Translations under genes and position numbers: made by a program
The notes under the pieces: generated by a model
The model's database searches: none
What the model saw: only the letters and a program-made list of their open reading frames with translations
Told to the model about the DNA's origin: nothing
Shown here: positions 17,261-25,802 of the stretch, in pieces
How the letters are laid out: each line of letters begins with the position of its first letter
Numbering within the stretch: the stretch's first letter is position 1
Origin: Planctomycetaceae bacterium
GTDB taxonomy: Bacteria > Planctomycetota > UBA1135 > GCA-002686595
Direction: 5' to 3'
DNA length: 64,000 bases
NCBI GenBank assembly: GCA_016125265.1
Contig: WGMC01000016.1
Location: 1 to 64,000, forward strand

Positions 17261-18033
17261 GGGCGGGTCTCCGGGGTCTTCGCGCTGCGCGCCACGCGCG
17301 GCGCCAGCAATACCAACTCGAGGCGCGCTTCGTCGGCGCGCTGGCGCGAGGCCTCGAGGGCCGCGCTGTCGACGAAAAGCGGCTGGCCGGGAAGGCGCGC
17401 CAGCCGCTGCGTCAGTTCGAGGAGCGGCGCGCTGCGGCCGGACGCCGACAGCTCGATCTTCGTGCGTTCGACGTAACCGAGGCCCTCTCGGCCAAAGAGG
17501 CCCGGATCCAGGCGGATGCGCACCTTCTCGATGCGCTCGACACCCAACTCCACGGCCAAGCGCACCAGGCGGTCCACCACGTCGAGGCCGTCGAGGTAGC
17601 GCGCCAGTTCCTCCTCGCGCGTCGGCGACTGCTCCGGCAGACCGAGCGTCGGGTCGAGCACCATGCCGCGGCGCCGGGCCAGCGGCAAGAGGCCCTCGCG
17701 CACGTTGGCGACCGCGTCGAGGTAACGACCGGCGGTGACCGGCGCGTCCGTGGGCCGGAAACCTTCGCGCGGAGCGAAGTCGACGCGCTGCTCCAGCTCC
17801 GCGAGGAGCTCCACCAGCGCGCGGTTGTCCTCGCGCGCCATCTGTTCGTCCGCAGACGTGAAGCTGGGTTGGTTGAGCTTCGTCTGGGCCGCGGTGACGA
17901 GGCGGCGTTGGCTCGACACGGCGCTGCCCACGGTGGCGTCGATGATCGCCAGCGCGATCAAGAACACCACGAACCCGCCAGCCACGCGCAGCACGAAGGT
18001 GCGGTTCTCCTGCCAGTAGGCTTCGAGGTTCAT
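17257..18033 (-). CDS. PilO/GspM-like inner-membrane platform protein
   Basis: The 258-residue protein has a short cytoplasmic tail and one membrane helix at about 17-37. A coiled segment and a two-lobed alpha/beta domain follow. That layout, and the gene order after a PilM/PilN-like protein, fit PilO or GspM, which link the cytoplasmic assembly ATPase ring to the periplasm. Sequence similarity in this family is always weak, so topology and context carry the call. It overlaps both neighbours by four bases (ATGA). Confidence 0.6.
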   Translation of the reverse strand: MNLEAYWQENRTFVLRVAGGFVVFLIALAIIDATVGSAVSSQRRLVTAAQTKLNQPSFTSADEQMAREDNRALVELLAELEQRVDFAPREGFRPTDAPVTAGRYLDAVANVREGLLPLARRRGMVLDPTLGLPEQSPTREEELARYLDGLDVVDRLVRLAVELGVERIEKVRIRLDPGLFGREGLGYVERTKIELSASGRSAPLLELTQRLARLPGQPLFVDSAALEASRQRADEARLELVLLAPRVARSAKTPETRP

Positions 18034-19679
18034 TGTCCTGCCTCCGCGTCGACGGTGTCCTGCGCGACGGGCGCGGGGCTGAAGCCGCTGACCGCCAGGG
18101 TGAAGCGCGCCCCGTCGGGACTCAAGGTGTGCACGAGGGACAATCCGTCGAGCTCCTCACCCAGCGCCGCGGTGAACTCCTGGAACACGGCGCTGCGGTC
18201 GCGCACACCTTCGCGCGCGCGGCCCTCGGCGAACACCACCGGCGCCTCGGCGCCGCGCGCGAGGCCGAGGCTGCCCTCCGCCGCGCGGCGGGCCACGAGC
18301 GACGTCAGCCAGAAGTTCTGCGGCAAGGTGGCGTCGAGGCCCTCCACGAGACGTGCCAATTGCTCGCCGTTGCCCGCGAGCGAGCGCAGCTCCTCGACCT
18401 GCTCCGCGATCTCGCGGTTCTGGCGGAGAAGGTCCTGCGTGCGACCGTGGGTGCGGGAGCGCTGCGCCACTTCCGATTCGAGGCGCGACGCGTCGCGCCG
18501 GTACTGCTCGGCGGCGCCGCGTTGGGTCGTGTAGTCGAAGACCAGGTAACCGAGGGCCAGCACACCGGCGCCGATCAGGAAGAGCGTGCCTCCCAAGAAC
18601 TGCCGACGGCGTTCGATGGCCGCGGGCAGGACGTCGATCGCGTACGCGTCCGGATCCGAACCCGCCGTCGCGAGGCCCAGGGCGACCACCGACTCGGCGC
18701 GGTGCTGTTCCAGTTCGGCCGCGCTCTCCGCGTCCAAGCCCGACGTGTCGACCACCCGGAACGGGTCGAACCGCTCGACGGGCACCGACAGCGCGCTGGA
18801 CAAGTACCGCTCGATTCCGCGCACACCCGCGCCGTGACCGCTCAAGAACACCCGGTCGAGCTTGAGCGTCGACAGCTTCACCTGGGTGCGCGCGAACATC
18901 GTGACCGACTGCAGGAGCCCGAGCAGTTGGCCCGCCGCCGAGAGCGCCGCGCGGCTGGCCTTCTCGGCTTCGCCCGGTTCGAGGCGCGCGCCGGGGGTCA
19001 GGTCGACCAGGCGCTCGAGGGCTTGCGCGGCCTTGGGCGCACTGAGTCCCATGCGCTCGGCGATCGCGGTTTCGAACAGTTGGGTACCGCCGCCCAGGTT
19101 GCGCGCGAAGACCAGGTCCGCGCCGCGCACCAGCACCACGTCGGTGCTGTCGTACCCGACGTGGGCCAGGAGCACCGTATCGTCGAGCACGACGCCAAAA
19201 CGCAGCCACGCGTTGTAGAGCCCGATCGAGTTGGGCGAGAACGACTCGAGTTTGCCGCCCGCGGCGGCCACTGCCTCGAGCGGGCCCTCGAGTGCGCTCT
19301 CGCGCACCATCGCGAGCAGGACCACGTCCTCGCCCTCGATCTCCGGCAGCTCGGGCAGCACGTTGTAGTCCGCCGCCACGGCGCCGCCGGAGTTGTCCCC
19401 CACCTCGGCGACCTCGAAGCGCATCAGCTTCTCGAGTTGCCAGTCGGGCAGGCGCGGCACCCGCGTGTAGCGCAGGTTCACGTCCTTGCCCGTGACACCG
19501 ACCCGCGCCCGCTTGGGCGCAAAACCCGGCTCCACGGCGGCCCACGCCGCGACCGAGTCCGCGGCCAGGAGCGGCTGGAACGTGTACTGGGTGATCGCGA
19601 AGGTGTTGCCCTTCACGTGGCCGCTGAGGAACACGGCCGCGCGCGGGCCGACCTCGATGCCTGTGGCTCGTTTGGCCAT
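18030..19679 (-). CDS. PilM-PilN (GspL-like) fusion protein
   Basis: The 549-residue product has an actin-like N-terminal domain (about 1-350) of the PilM/GspL type. It includes an internal KLDRVFLSGHGAGVRGIERYL segment typical of PilM ('..L.GGga.l.Gl..yl'). A single membrane helix follows at about 368-390, then a coiled coil and a ferredoxin-like periplasmic domain as in PilN. In most type IV pilus systems PilM and PilN are separate; GspL joins similar parts. It would be the platform component that couples cytoplasm to pseudopilus. It starts the tightly overlapped part of the operon, 102 bases after the FHA gene. Confidence 0.72.
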   Translation of the reverse strand: MAKRATGIEVGPRAAVFLSGHVKGNTFAITQYTFQPLLAADSVAAWAAVEPGFAPKRARVGVTGKDVNLRYTRVPRLPDWQLEKLMRFEVAEVGDNSGGAVAADYNVLPELPEIEGEDVVLLAMVRESALEGPLEAVAAAGGKLESFSPNSIGLYNAWLRFGVVLDDTVLLAHVGYDSTDVVLVRGADLVFARNLGGGTQLFETAIAERMGLSAPKAAQALERLVDLTPGARLEPGEAEKASRAALSAAGQLLGLLQSVTMFARTQVKLSTLKLDRVFLSGHGAGVRGIERYLSSALSVPVERFDPFRVVDTSGLDAESAAELEQHRAESVVALGLATAGSDPDAYAIDVLPAAIERRRQFLGGTLFLIGAGVLALGYLVFDYTTQRGAAEQYRRDASRLESEVAQRSRTHGRTQDLLRQNREIAEQVEELRSLAGNGEQLARLVEGLDATLPQNFWLTSLVARRAAEGSLGLARGAEAPVVFAEGRAREGVRDRSAVFQEFTAALGEELDGLSLVHTLSPDGARFTLAVSGFSPAPVAQDTVDAEAGQ

Positions 19680-19781
19680 GTGGTTGGGATCAGGGCTCGT
19701 CGTGCGGGGCTCGCCATGGGCGCGGCGCCGCGTCGGGTTCGTGCGGCCAGGGCGCCGCGGGGCAGGACAACAGGGGCAACG

Positions 19782-22028
19782 TTATTGCGAATCGCCGGAG
19801 GGTGATGGTTCCCGGTCGAGCACCGCACCGACGCGGGAGCGCAGTCCCTCCAACTCGGCGCGTTCGAAGTACGCGCCCATGGCTTGGAGCGCCGCGCGGC
19901 GGTCGCGGTTCCCGTCGCCTCGCAGCGTCTCGCGTTCGGCGGCGAGGGACTCCGCGAGGGACTCGGCACGCTCGGCGGCCTGACCGCCGCCGGCGCGCGC
20001 CGCGAGTTCGCGCGCACCGCGTTCCACGCGCGCGAGGAGCGGATCCAATCGGAAGAACCGCGCGCGCATCGCGTCCGCTTCCAGCGCGCGCAGGTCGCTG
20101 AGCGCCGCGGCCTGGGCGGCCGTCAACGCGGCCTCCGCTTCGCGCACCAACTCGGCCTCGAACGGGAAACGCGCGAGCAGCTCGCGCCAGGTTTCGAGCG
20201 CCTTCGGATCGTCCGCGAGCCCGCGCGCCAGCTCGGCCAACCGGCGGGCCTCCACTCGCTCGGCCTGGAACGCGAGTTGCAACTCGATCGAACCCTGCCG
20301 CGGAATGGGGCCGGCGCGCGCAATCCACCAGCCGTCCTCGGGATTGGCGGCCAGCGCGATCGCGCCGGGGAGCGCGAGCCGCATCTGCTCCAGCCCTTCG
20401 CCGAGCAGCAGACCCTCGACGCCGTCGCGCTCGAAACGCGGCGCGTGGGTGCGAAAACCGCCCTGTTCGGCGGACGCCAGGGTCGCCACACCCTTCTGGA
20501 AGAGGGAGGGAGCCGCGGCGAACTCGAGCCGCGCGCCGTCGCCCGCGCCGTCGTACTGGATGTCGAGCCCGCGTTCGTCGGTTCGCAGCGCGGTGCTGAA
20601 GAAGCGGGCACCGTCGCCGAGCGGAGTGCCCCCGCCCACGAGTCGCAGCCGGCCAAGCACACGGTCGAAGCGCAGCAACAGCAGTTCGTCGGGCGCCGTC
20701 TGCACGAGCCGCCAATCGGCCAGCGCCAAAACGAGCGGCGGCGCCGAGTTGGCCGCGGCGCGCACCTGCGCGTCGTCGAGAGCCGCCAGTCCGTCGCCCA
20801 CTTCGTCCGACGTCGAACCGGCGCGGGCCACGCCACCGTCCGCATGCACGAGCAGACGCACGCGGTCGTAGTCGGCGGGTACGGGCACGGACAACGCAAG
20901 TGTCGCCGATCCCCCGGCCTCCGCCGGCGGGCCGAGGAGCGCGAGCGTCGGGGCGGCGTCGGTCGAGCTCGAGAACTCGAGCCCAAGGCGCAGCCGGTGC
21001 GAGCCCTCCACACGCACGTCGGCCTTGGCTTCCGCGACTTGCCCCGCGCGCAGCGTCACGGGCGCCGAGCGGGCGCCGGCCCACTCGCCGGGCAGCGCGC
21101 CCGCGAGCCCGAGGCCGTACTCGCCGGTTGCCGCGAACACGCGGTCGAGCTCGAGGGCGAGCGGCGAACCCTCCACACCCTCGAACGGGTTGGTGCCCTC
21201 GAACTGGCCGGCGGCGCCGAGCAAACTGCCCGACAGATCCGCGGTCGGCAGGCGCGGTCCCGCGCCGTCCTCGCCGTCCTCGCGGGTGAGGAACCAGGCC
21301 GCGCCCGCACCCGCCGCCAGAACGAGGAGCCCGAGACCGATGATGGCCGAGCGCCCGCCGCCGCGGGTCGCGCGGGCGAGGTCGGCGTCGCTGAGTTCGA
21401 CCACACCGCCGCCGGCGGCCGCTTCGAGGTCGGCATCGGGCGGCGCGGAGGCCGCACGCGCGTCGGGCCGGGGCGCGCCGCCCGCGGACCGCGCGGGAAC
21501 CGGAGCCTGCGCGCGCGCCGGAGCGACGCGTGCTGCCGGCATCGCGCGGGCCGGGACGGGTTCCGCGTCCGCGCCCTCGAGTTCGAGCTCCAACTCGTCG
21601 CCGTCGCCCGAGAACGCGCCAGCGGGCGCGGCGGCGGGCACCCGCGCCGGCGTCGGTTCGGCCGCGCCGGCTGCCACCACGGTGCACTCGACCGAGCCGA
21701 AGAGCACACGGTCGCCCTCCGCCAGCTCGGTGCGGCCCACGGAGCGCCCCGCCAGCTTCGTGCCGTTGGTGCTGCCGAGGTCCTCGAGCCAGACCTGGCC
21801 GCGGTCCCATTTCAGTGCCGCGTGCCGTCCGGACACGGACGGGTCGGCGAGCACCAGGTCGTTCTCCGGCCTGCGGCCGACCGTGAGTCCAGCTTCGGGG
21901 ATAGGGACGGTCTCCCCGCGACGCTCCCCGGTCTCGAGGCGCAGGGCGAGTCGGGCGGTGGGTTGGGTCAAAGGGGAGGAATCGGGAACGGGCGTCGAAG
22001 GGGACGGGTCCGCGGGACCCAGGGGCAT
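19782..22028 (-). CDS. FHA-domain membrane protein
   Basis: The 748-residue product begins with a forkhead-associated domain (about 25-115). Its key elements are visible: VGRRPENDLVLADPSVSGRH and LEDLGSTNGT. FHA domains bind phosphothreonine peptides, so a Ser/Thr kinase partner is expected; one is encoded at 27823-28908, though not in the same operon. An Ala/Pro-rich linker follows, then a membrane helix at about 228-247 and a 500-residue extracytoplasmic part with beta-rich and helical sections. It is the first gene of the long secretion block, and FHA proteins often regulate secretion machines. Confidence 0.8.
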   Translation of the reverse strand: MPLGPADPSPSTPVPDSSPLTQPTARLALRLETGERRGETVPIPEAGLTVGRRPENDLVLADPSVSGRHAALKWDRGQVWLEDLGSTNGTKLAGRSVGRTELAEGDRVLFGSVECTVVAAGAAEPTPARVPAAAPAGAFSGDGDELELELEGADAEPVPARAMPAARVAPARAQAPVPARSAGGAPRPDARAASAPPDADLEAAAGGGVVELSDADLARATRGGGRSAIIGLGLLVLAAGAGAAWFLTREDGEDGAGPRLPTADLSGSLLGAAGQFEGTNPFEGVEGSPLALELDRVFAATGEYGLGLAGALPGEWAGARSAPVTLRAGQVAEAKADVRVEGSHRLRLGLEFSSSTDAAPTLALLGPPAEAGGSATLALSVPVPADYDRVRLLVHADGGVARAGSTSDEVGDGLAALDDAQVRAAANSAPPLVLALADWRLVQTAPDELLLLRFDRVLGRLRLVGGGTPLGDGARFFSTALRTDERGLDIQYDGAGDGARLEFAAAPSLFQKGVATLASAEQGGFRTHAPRFERDGVEGLLLGEGLEQMRLALPGAIALAANPEDGWWIARAGPIPRQGSIELQLAFQAERVEARRLAELARGLADDPKALETWRELLARFPFEAELVREAEAALTAAQAAALSDLRALEADAMRARFFRLDPLLARVERGARELAARAGGGQAAERAESLAESLAAERETLRGDGNRDRRAALQAMGAYFERAELEGLRSRVGAVLDREPSPSGDSQ

Positions 22029-22071
22029 TACTCCTGGGCCGCCGCCGGGTCACGAAGGCCGTGGGTCAAAG

Positions 22072-22077
22072 AGGCTA
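22072..22077 (-). promoter_or_regulatory. Possible -10 box of the secretion operon
   Basis: Reading the minus strand, GGGGTAGCCT ends 43 bases before the FHA-protein ATG at 22028. TAGCCT fits the TANNNT boxes found before several other genes in the window. No convincing -35 element is seen at 16-18 bases. Confidence 0.3.
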
Positions 22078-22164
22078 CCCCGCGCGCGCCGCGAGCCGCA
22101 ACGCGCGCCCTCGGGAGCTCCCCGGCGCGCCGACGGCTAGCCACGGCGCCCAGCGACCGTCACC

Positions 22165-22992
22165 ATGCTCGCCATGGGAGCGCGCGCGGCATCCTCGGCA
22201 CAGTTGCGCCGCTTCTTCGCGGAGGGGTCGCTCGACGGCGCGAGCATCCGTTTCGCGGACGGCGAAGAGGCCCACGCGCGCCGAGTGTTGCGGCTCGCGC
22301 CGGGGGACCGCGCCCTGGCGATCGACGGAAAGGGCTGCGAGCGGCCCTGCCTCTTGGTGGCCGAGGGCCGCGGCCTGGCGCTCGTGCCCGATGGCCCCGC
22401 CCAGCACCACCCCGCGCCCGGACAGGCGGGTTCGCCCCTGCCCCACATCACGGTCGCGGTGCCCTGGCCCCGAGGCGACCGGGGTGAGGCCATGTTGGAG
22501 CGGCTCGTGCAGTGGGGTGTCGCGCGGGTGCGACCGCTGCTGACCGCGTTCACCGGACCGGGCGAGCGCTGGCGCCCGGAGCGGCTCGAACGCATCGCGC
22601 GCGAGTCCCTCAAACAGTGCCGGGGAACGCACCTCCCCGAGTTGCTCGACCCCGCACCCCTGAGCGCGGCGCTCCCCGGCGCCCGCGGCCGGGCCTATTG
22701 GCTGGACCCGGGCGCCGACCGGTCCCTAGCGCGGGAACTCGCGGCGGCGGTCCCGCCCCTGGCGCCCGGACCGGGCGAGGCGTGGCCGAGTCCGATCGCG
22801 ATCGTCGTGGGCCCCGAGGGCGGGTTCCGCGACGACGAGCGGGCGCTCCTCGCCGGGGCCGGAGCCATCCCCGCGGCCCTCGCGCCCCAGATCCTGCGGA
22901 TCGAGACGGCGGCGGAGGGCGCGGTGGCCCTCGTCGTGGGAACCGTCCTTGCGGTCGGGGCGGCGGACGCGCGACCCCGCGACCCTGCCTGA
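22165..22992 (+). CDS. rsmE: 16S rRNA (uracil-1498-N3)-methyltransferase RsmE
   Basis: The 275-residue protein shows the SPOUT-fold hallmarks of RsmE: AIVVGPEGGFRDDE near 213-226 and LAPQILRIETAAEGA near 242-256, which form the trefoil knot that binds S-adenosylmethionine. An N-terminal PUA-like domain has HARRVLRLAPGD. RsmE methylates U1498 in the small-subunit rRNA decoding centre. The start may be the ATG at 22165 or the one at 22174; both come before the conserved LRRFF. The gene is divergent from the FHA gene and ends at a strong hairpin. Confidence 0.9.
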   Translation: MLAMGARAASSAQLRRFFAEGSLDGASIRFADGEEAHARRVLRLAPGDRALAIDGKGCERPCLLVAEGRGLALVPDGPAQHHPAPGQAGSPLPHITVAVPWPRGDRGEAMLERLVQWGVARVRPLLTAFTGPGERWRPERLERIARESLKQCRGTHLPELLDPAPLSAALPGARGRAYWLDPGADRSLARELAAAVPPLAPGPGEAWPSPIAIVVGPEGGFRDDERALLAGAGAIPAALAPQILRIETAAEGAVALVVGTVLAVGAADARPRDPA

Positions 22993-23023
22993 GGCGACGC
23001 AAATCGGCCGCCCACAACGAGAT

Positions 23024-23053
23024 GGGGCCGGCGCCCCCCCGGGCGCCGGCCCC
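23024..23053. terminator. Strong hairpin between convergent rsmE and radC
   Basis: A perfect 13-bp inverted repeat: GGGGCCGGCGCCC at 23024-23036, a CCCC loop, and GGGCGCCGGCCCC at 23041-23053. It begins 31 bases after the rsmE stop. There is no T-run, as is common in GC-rich genomes, and by symmetry it could serve both strands. Confidence 0.55.
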
Positions 23054-23223
23054 CAATCACGTCCCAAACCCACAACAAGGAGGTGGGAGACTTCGGCAGA
23101 GCCGCACTCTCACCGGGGTTGTGAGCCAGGAGGGGATACGGACCGAACGGACGGCCATGGGGAAATCCGCGAAAAACCGATTCGGGGGTTCCGGGACTCG
23201 CGTCCAGATCCGGGAAGGGCCCT
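23054..23223 (+). other. Gene-free stretch with perfect Shine-Dalgarno and several small stems
   Basis: A perfect AAGGAGGTG lies at 23077-23085, yet no start codon follows at normal spacing. Around it are short stems: CCCAC/GTGGG across the Shine-Dalgarno, and CTCAC/GTGAG further on. An ATG at 23157 opens a 38-codon frame (MGKSAKNRFGGSGTRVQIRE...) that ends at 23273 inside the 3' end of radC on the other strand. This could be a small structured RNA, a tiny gene or chance; I cannot decide. Confidence 0.25.
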
Positions 23224-24003
23224 TCACCCGAAATCCATGCGCGTTCGCAGGGAGAGGTAGGCCTCGTCGGTGACGATCACGTGGTCCAGAACCGGCACCC
23301 CGACCAGACGCCCGGCGGCGATCAGCCGCCGGGTGACCTCCAAGTCGTCGGCGCTGGGCTCCACGTCGCCGCTCGGGTGGTTGTGCACGGCGATCAGGGC
23401 CGCGGCGCGGGCCACCAGGGCGGGCGCAAAAACCTCCCGGGGGTGCACCAGCGATGAGGTGAGCGTGCCGACGCTGACCGTCTGGACCCGCTCGAGACGG
23501 TGTTTGCCGTCGAGGAGCAGCACCAAGAACGTCTCCCGGACCAGACCCCTGAGCTGGGGTTGCAGGAGCCGATGGACACGCTCCGGGCTGCGCAGCGCCG
23601 GTCGCGGGGGCCGCCGGGCCGCCTCCACCCGGCGCCCGAGTTCGAAGGCGGCCGCCAGGCGCGCGGCCCCGGCGGGGGCCAGGCCGAGCGCCACCAAGTC
23701 CCCCAGCGAGGCGCGCGACAGGCGCGCGAGGTCCGTCGGGGGGCCGCAAGACACGCCCTCGGCCCCCGCCGCCGGGTCGCTGGCGGCGAACGCGGAGTTT
23801 TCCGATCCAGAGGATCTGGCCGTCCCGTCGCCAGCCCCGAACGCCGCCAATCGACGGGTCGCCGCCCGACCGAGGACCCGGTCCACGAGGGCACCGAGGG
23901 GCAACGCCGCCAGCCCGGCCCCTTCCTCGGCGGTGCCCTCCTCGGCGGCCACAACGCCGCGTACCCGGGGCCGCGGGGCCCCACCTGTGCTGCTGGTCTC
24001 CAC
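23224..24003 (-). CDS. radC: RadC/DUF2466-family JAMM protein
   Basis: The C-terminal half is a typical RadC domain. VGTLTSSLVHPREVFAPAL is followed by the JAMM metal-binding motif HNHPSGDVEPSADD near residues 204-218 and by VPVLDHVIVTDEAYLSL. The N-terminal part has a helix-hairpin-helix-like LGLAPAGAARLAAAFELGRR, but with an insertion of about 40 Gly/Ala/Ser residues before it. RadC proteins are predicted metallo-hydrolases of unclear role in DNA processing. No ATG suits the start; I chose the GTG at 24003, giving 259 residues, which is near the usual 225-240. The reading frame stays open further upstream, so the start is uncertain. Confidence 0.8.
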   Translation of the reverse strand: METSSTGGAPRPRVRGVVAAEEGTAEEGAGLAALPLGALVDRVLGRAATRRLAAFGAGDGTARSSGSENSAFAASDPAAGAEGVSCGPPTDLARLSRASLGDLVALGLAPAGAARLAAAFELGRRVEAARRPPRPALRSPERVHRLLQPQLRGLVRETFLVLLLDGKHRLERVQTVSVGTLTSSLVHPREVFAPALVARAAALIAVHNHPSGDVEPSADDLEVTRRLIAAGRLVGVPVLDHVIVTDEAYLSLRTRMDFG

Positions 24004-24269
24004 GCGCCCAAAGACCGCCGTCGCGGCAGACGGGTTGCGCTCGCTACGCACATGCCCCGAGGGGCCGCGGGCGCGGGGCGCTCCCAGCCGGGAGAACCGA
24101 GCCGCCTCGGCCACGAACCCCGCAACCTTTCGCCGCCGGTCCGGTCGATGGAGGTGAGTAGGGGGAAACCGGTAGGTCCGGCTTCCCGACGACGAGGACG
24201 AACGGCCTGGAACGGGCCACACCCCTATGCGGATGGCGGGTGCGGCGCGCGAGGCCCTGCTCGAATCCC

Positions 24270-24407
24270 ATGGCCACCTCGATCTCGATCGCCGCCCTGG
24301 CACTGCTGGGGCTCTGGATGGCGGAGACCCTGATGCTCCTGGTCGGCTACCGCGCGAACACCCGAGCCGAGCTCGCCCGCGCGCGCAGTGGGCCCCCCCA
24401 CCGCTGA
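24270..24407 (+). CDS. Possible 45-residue single-pass membrane peptide
   Basis: The ATG at 24270 opens a 45-codon frame. Its product starts MATSISIAALALLGLWMAET, continues with a hydrophobic LMLLVGY, and ends with a basic tail. This makes one membrane helix of about 25 residues followed by a positively charged cytoplasmic end. A stem-loop lies 35 bases after the stop. No ribosome binding site is clear. It sits alone between radC and the ATPase gene in a 598-base stretch that holds nothing else recognisable. Confidence 0.35.
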   Translation: MATSISIAALALLGLWMAETLMLLVGYRANTRAELARARSGPPHR

Positions 24408-24441
24408 CCGCCCCGGAAACAAGGGCCCCCACCAAACCGGC

Positions 24442-24468
24442 GGGCGCACGCGGCCGATGCGTGCGCCC
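24442..24468 (+). terminator. Stem-loop after the small membrane peptide frame
   Basis: GGGCGCACGC at 24442-24451 and GCGTGCGCCC at 24459-24468 form a perfect 10-bp stem with a 7-base loop. There is no T-run. Its place 35 bases after the stop at 24407 fits a terminator for that frame. Confidence 0.4.
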
Positions 24469-24543
24469 ACCTTCGTTGTGCCCCCGCGAATCGGCGCCGG
24501 ATACGTCGCACGGGCTCTCGTGCCATGAAAATGTGCGATCGAG

Positions 24544-24594
24544 TTGAGCAGATTCCAAATCGAATCTTGAATCTGCCAGCCTCCGGTGTACGGT
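24544..24594 (+). promoter_or_regulatory. AT-richer promoter and palindrome before the DUF4143 ATPase
   Basis: This short stretch is clearly more AT-rich than its surroundings. TTGAGC (24544-24549) and TTGAAT (24567-24572) are 17 bases apart and could be -35/-10. Alternatively TTGAAT is the -35 and TACGGT (24589-24594) the -10, 7 bases before the ATG, which would give a leaderless mRNA. CAGATTC (24549-24555) and GAATCTG (24569-24575) form an inverted repeat that could be an operator. Confidence 0.35.
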
Positions 24595-24601
24595 CGTTGC
24601 G

Positions 24602-25777
24602 ATGATCGGTCGCGATCTGGAGGACCGCCTGCGGGCGGCGGCCGGGGCCTTCCCGGTGGTCACGGTCACGGGGCCGAGGCAGAGCGGCAAGTCGACCCTG
24701 TGCCGGAGCGTCTTCCCGGACAGGCCCCTCGCCAACTTGGAGCTGCCGGACGTGCGGCGTTTTGCCCTGGAAGATCCGCGAGCGTTCTTGGCGCAGTTTC
24801 CGCGCGGAGCGGTCCTGGACGAGGTGCAGCGGGCGCCGGAGCTCGCTTCGTACCTGCAGCCGATGGTGGACGCCGATCGGACGCCGGGCCGCTGGATCCT
24901 GACCGGATCCCAGAACTTCGCGCTGCTGGAGTCGGTGAACCAGTCCCTCGCCGGCCGCGCGGCCGTCTTGCACCTACTTCCGTGCGGCTACGGGGAACTC
25001 AAACGGGCGGCGTGCGCGCCCGCGTCGCTCGACCAGGCCCTGTTCGGAGGCGGCTACCCGGCCATCCACGACCGCGGTATCGACCCTAGCGAGTGGCTGT
25101 CCGCCTACGTGGCGACGTATGTGGAGCGCGACGTGCGCACACTGACCCGCGTGGGCGACCTCTTGGCCTTCCAGCGTTTCGTGGAGCTGTGCGCGGGGCG
25201 CGTGGGCCAACTTCTGAACCTGTCGGCTTTGGCAGCGGACGCGGGGATCTCGCAACCAACGGCCAAGGCCTGGCTCTCGGTGCTCGAAGCCTCGTTCCTC
25301 GTCTTCCGCCTGCCCGCCTGGAGCGCCAACCTGCGCAAGCGTCTGACGAAATCGCCCAAGCTGCACTTCTACGACACGGGGCTGGTCTGCTGGCTTCTTG
25401 GCCTGCGCAGCGTGCAGCACCTCAAGAGCCACCCGCTGCGCGGCGCCATCTTCGAATCCTGGGTGGTCTCGGAAGTCGCGAAGTTCCGCCAGCACCGCGG
25501 CGAGCGCGGCGGCCTCTACCACTTTCGCACCAGCGACGGAAACGAAGTGGATCTGATCATCCAAGACGCGCGCGGCCCGGTTCTCGTGGAGGTCAAGGCC
25601 TCGAGCACCATCGCCGCGGACAACCTTGGCGGCCTAACCCGTGCCGCCGACCTGCTCGGCGCCGAAGCCAGCGAGCGCCGACTGCTCGTCTACGGCGGCG
25701 ACGAATCCCAGACGCGCTCCCAAGCCCAGGTGATTCCCTGGCGAGCGTTGCACGGCCGTCTGGACGCCTTGGCCTGA
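24602..25777 (+). CDS. AAA ATPase with C-terminal DUF4143
   Basis: The 391-residue protein has an N-terminal AAA_14-type ATPase: the Walker A GPRQSGKST at about 24-32, an acidic Walker B-like GAVLDEVQRAPEL, and the sensor-like WILTGSQNF. A winged-helix part and DUF4143 follow, ending in a nuclease-like fold with HFRTSDGNEVDLII and VLVEVKASS near 305-345. The family is widespread, sporadic and of unknown function; it may act as a mobile or defence-related ATPase. It stands alone with an AT-richer upstream region, which suggests horizontal acquisition. Confidence 0.85.
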   Translation: MIGRDLEDRLRAAAGAFPVVTVTGPRQSGKSTLCRSVFPDRPLANLELPDVRRFALEDPRAFLAQFPRGAVLDEVQRAPELASYLQPMVDADRTPGRWILTGSQNFALLESVNQSLAGRAAVLHLLPCGYGELKRAACAPASLDQALFGGGYPAIHDRGIDPSEWLSAYVATYVERDVRTLTRVGDLLAFQRFVELCAGRVGQLLNLSALAADAGISQPTAKAWLSVLEASFLVFRLPAWSANLRKRLTKSPKLHFYDTGLVCWLLGLRSVQHLKSHPLRGAIFESWVVSEVAKFRQHRGERGGLYHFRTSDGNEVDLIIQDARGPVLVEVKASSTIAADNLGGLTRAADLLGAEASERRLLVYGGDESQTRSQAQVIPWRALHGRLDALA

Positions 25778-25802
25778 ACCAACGCCGCCGGGAAGCTGGC
25801 GC

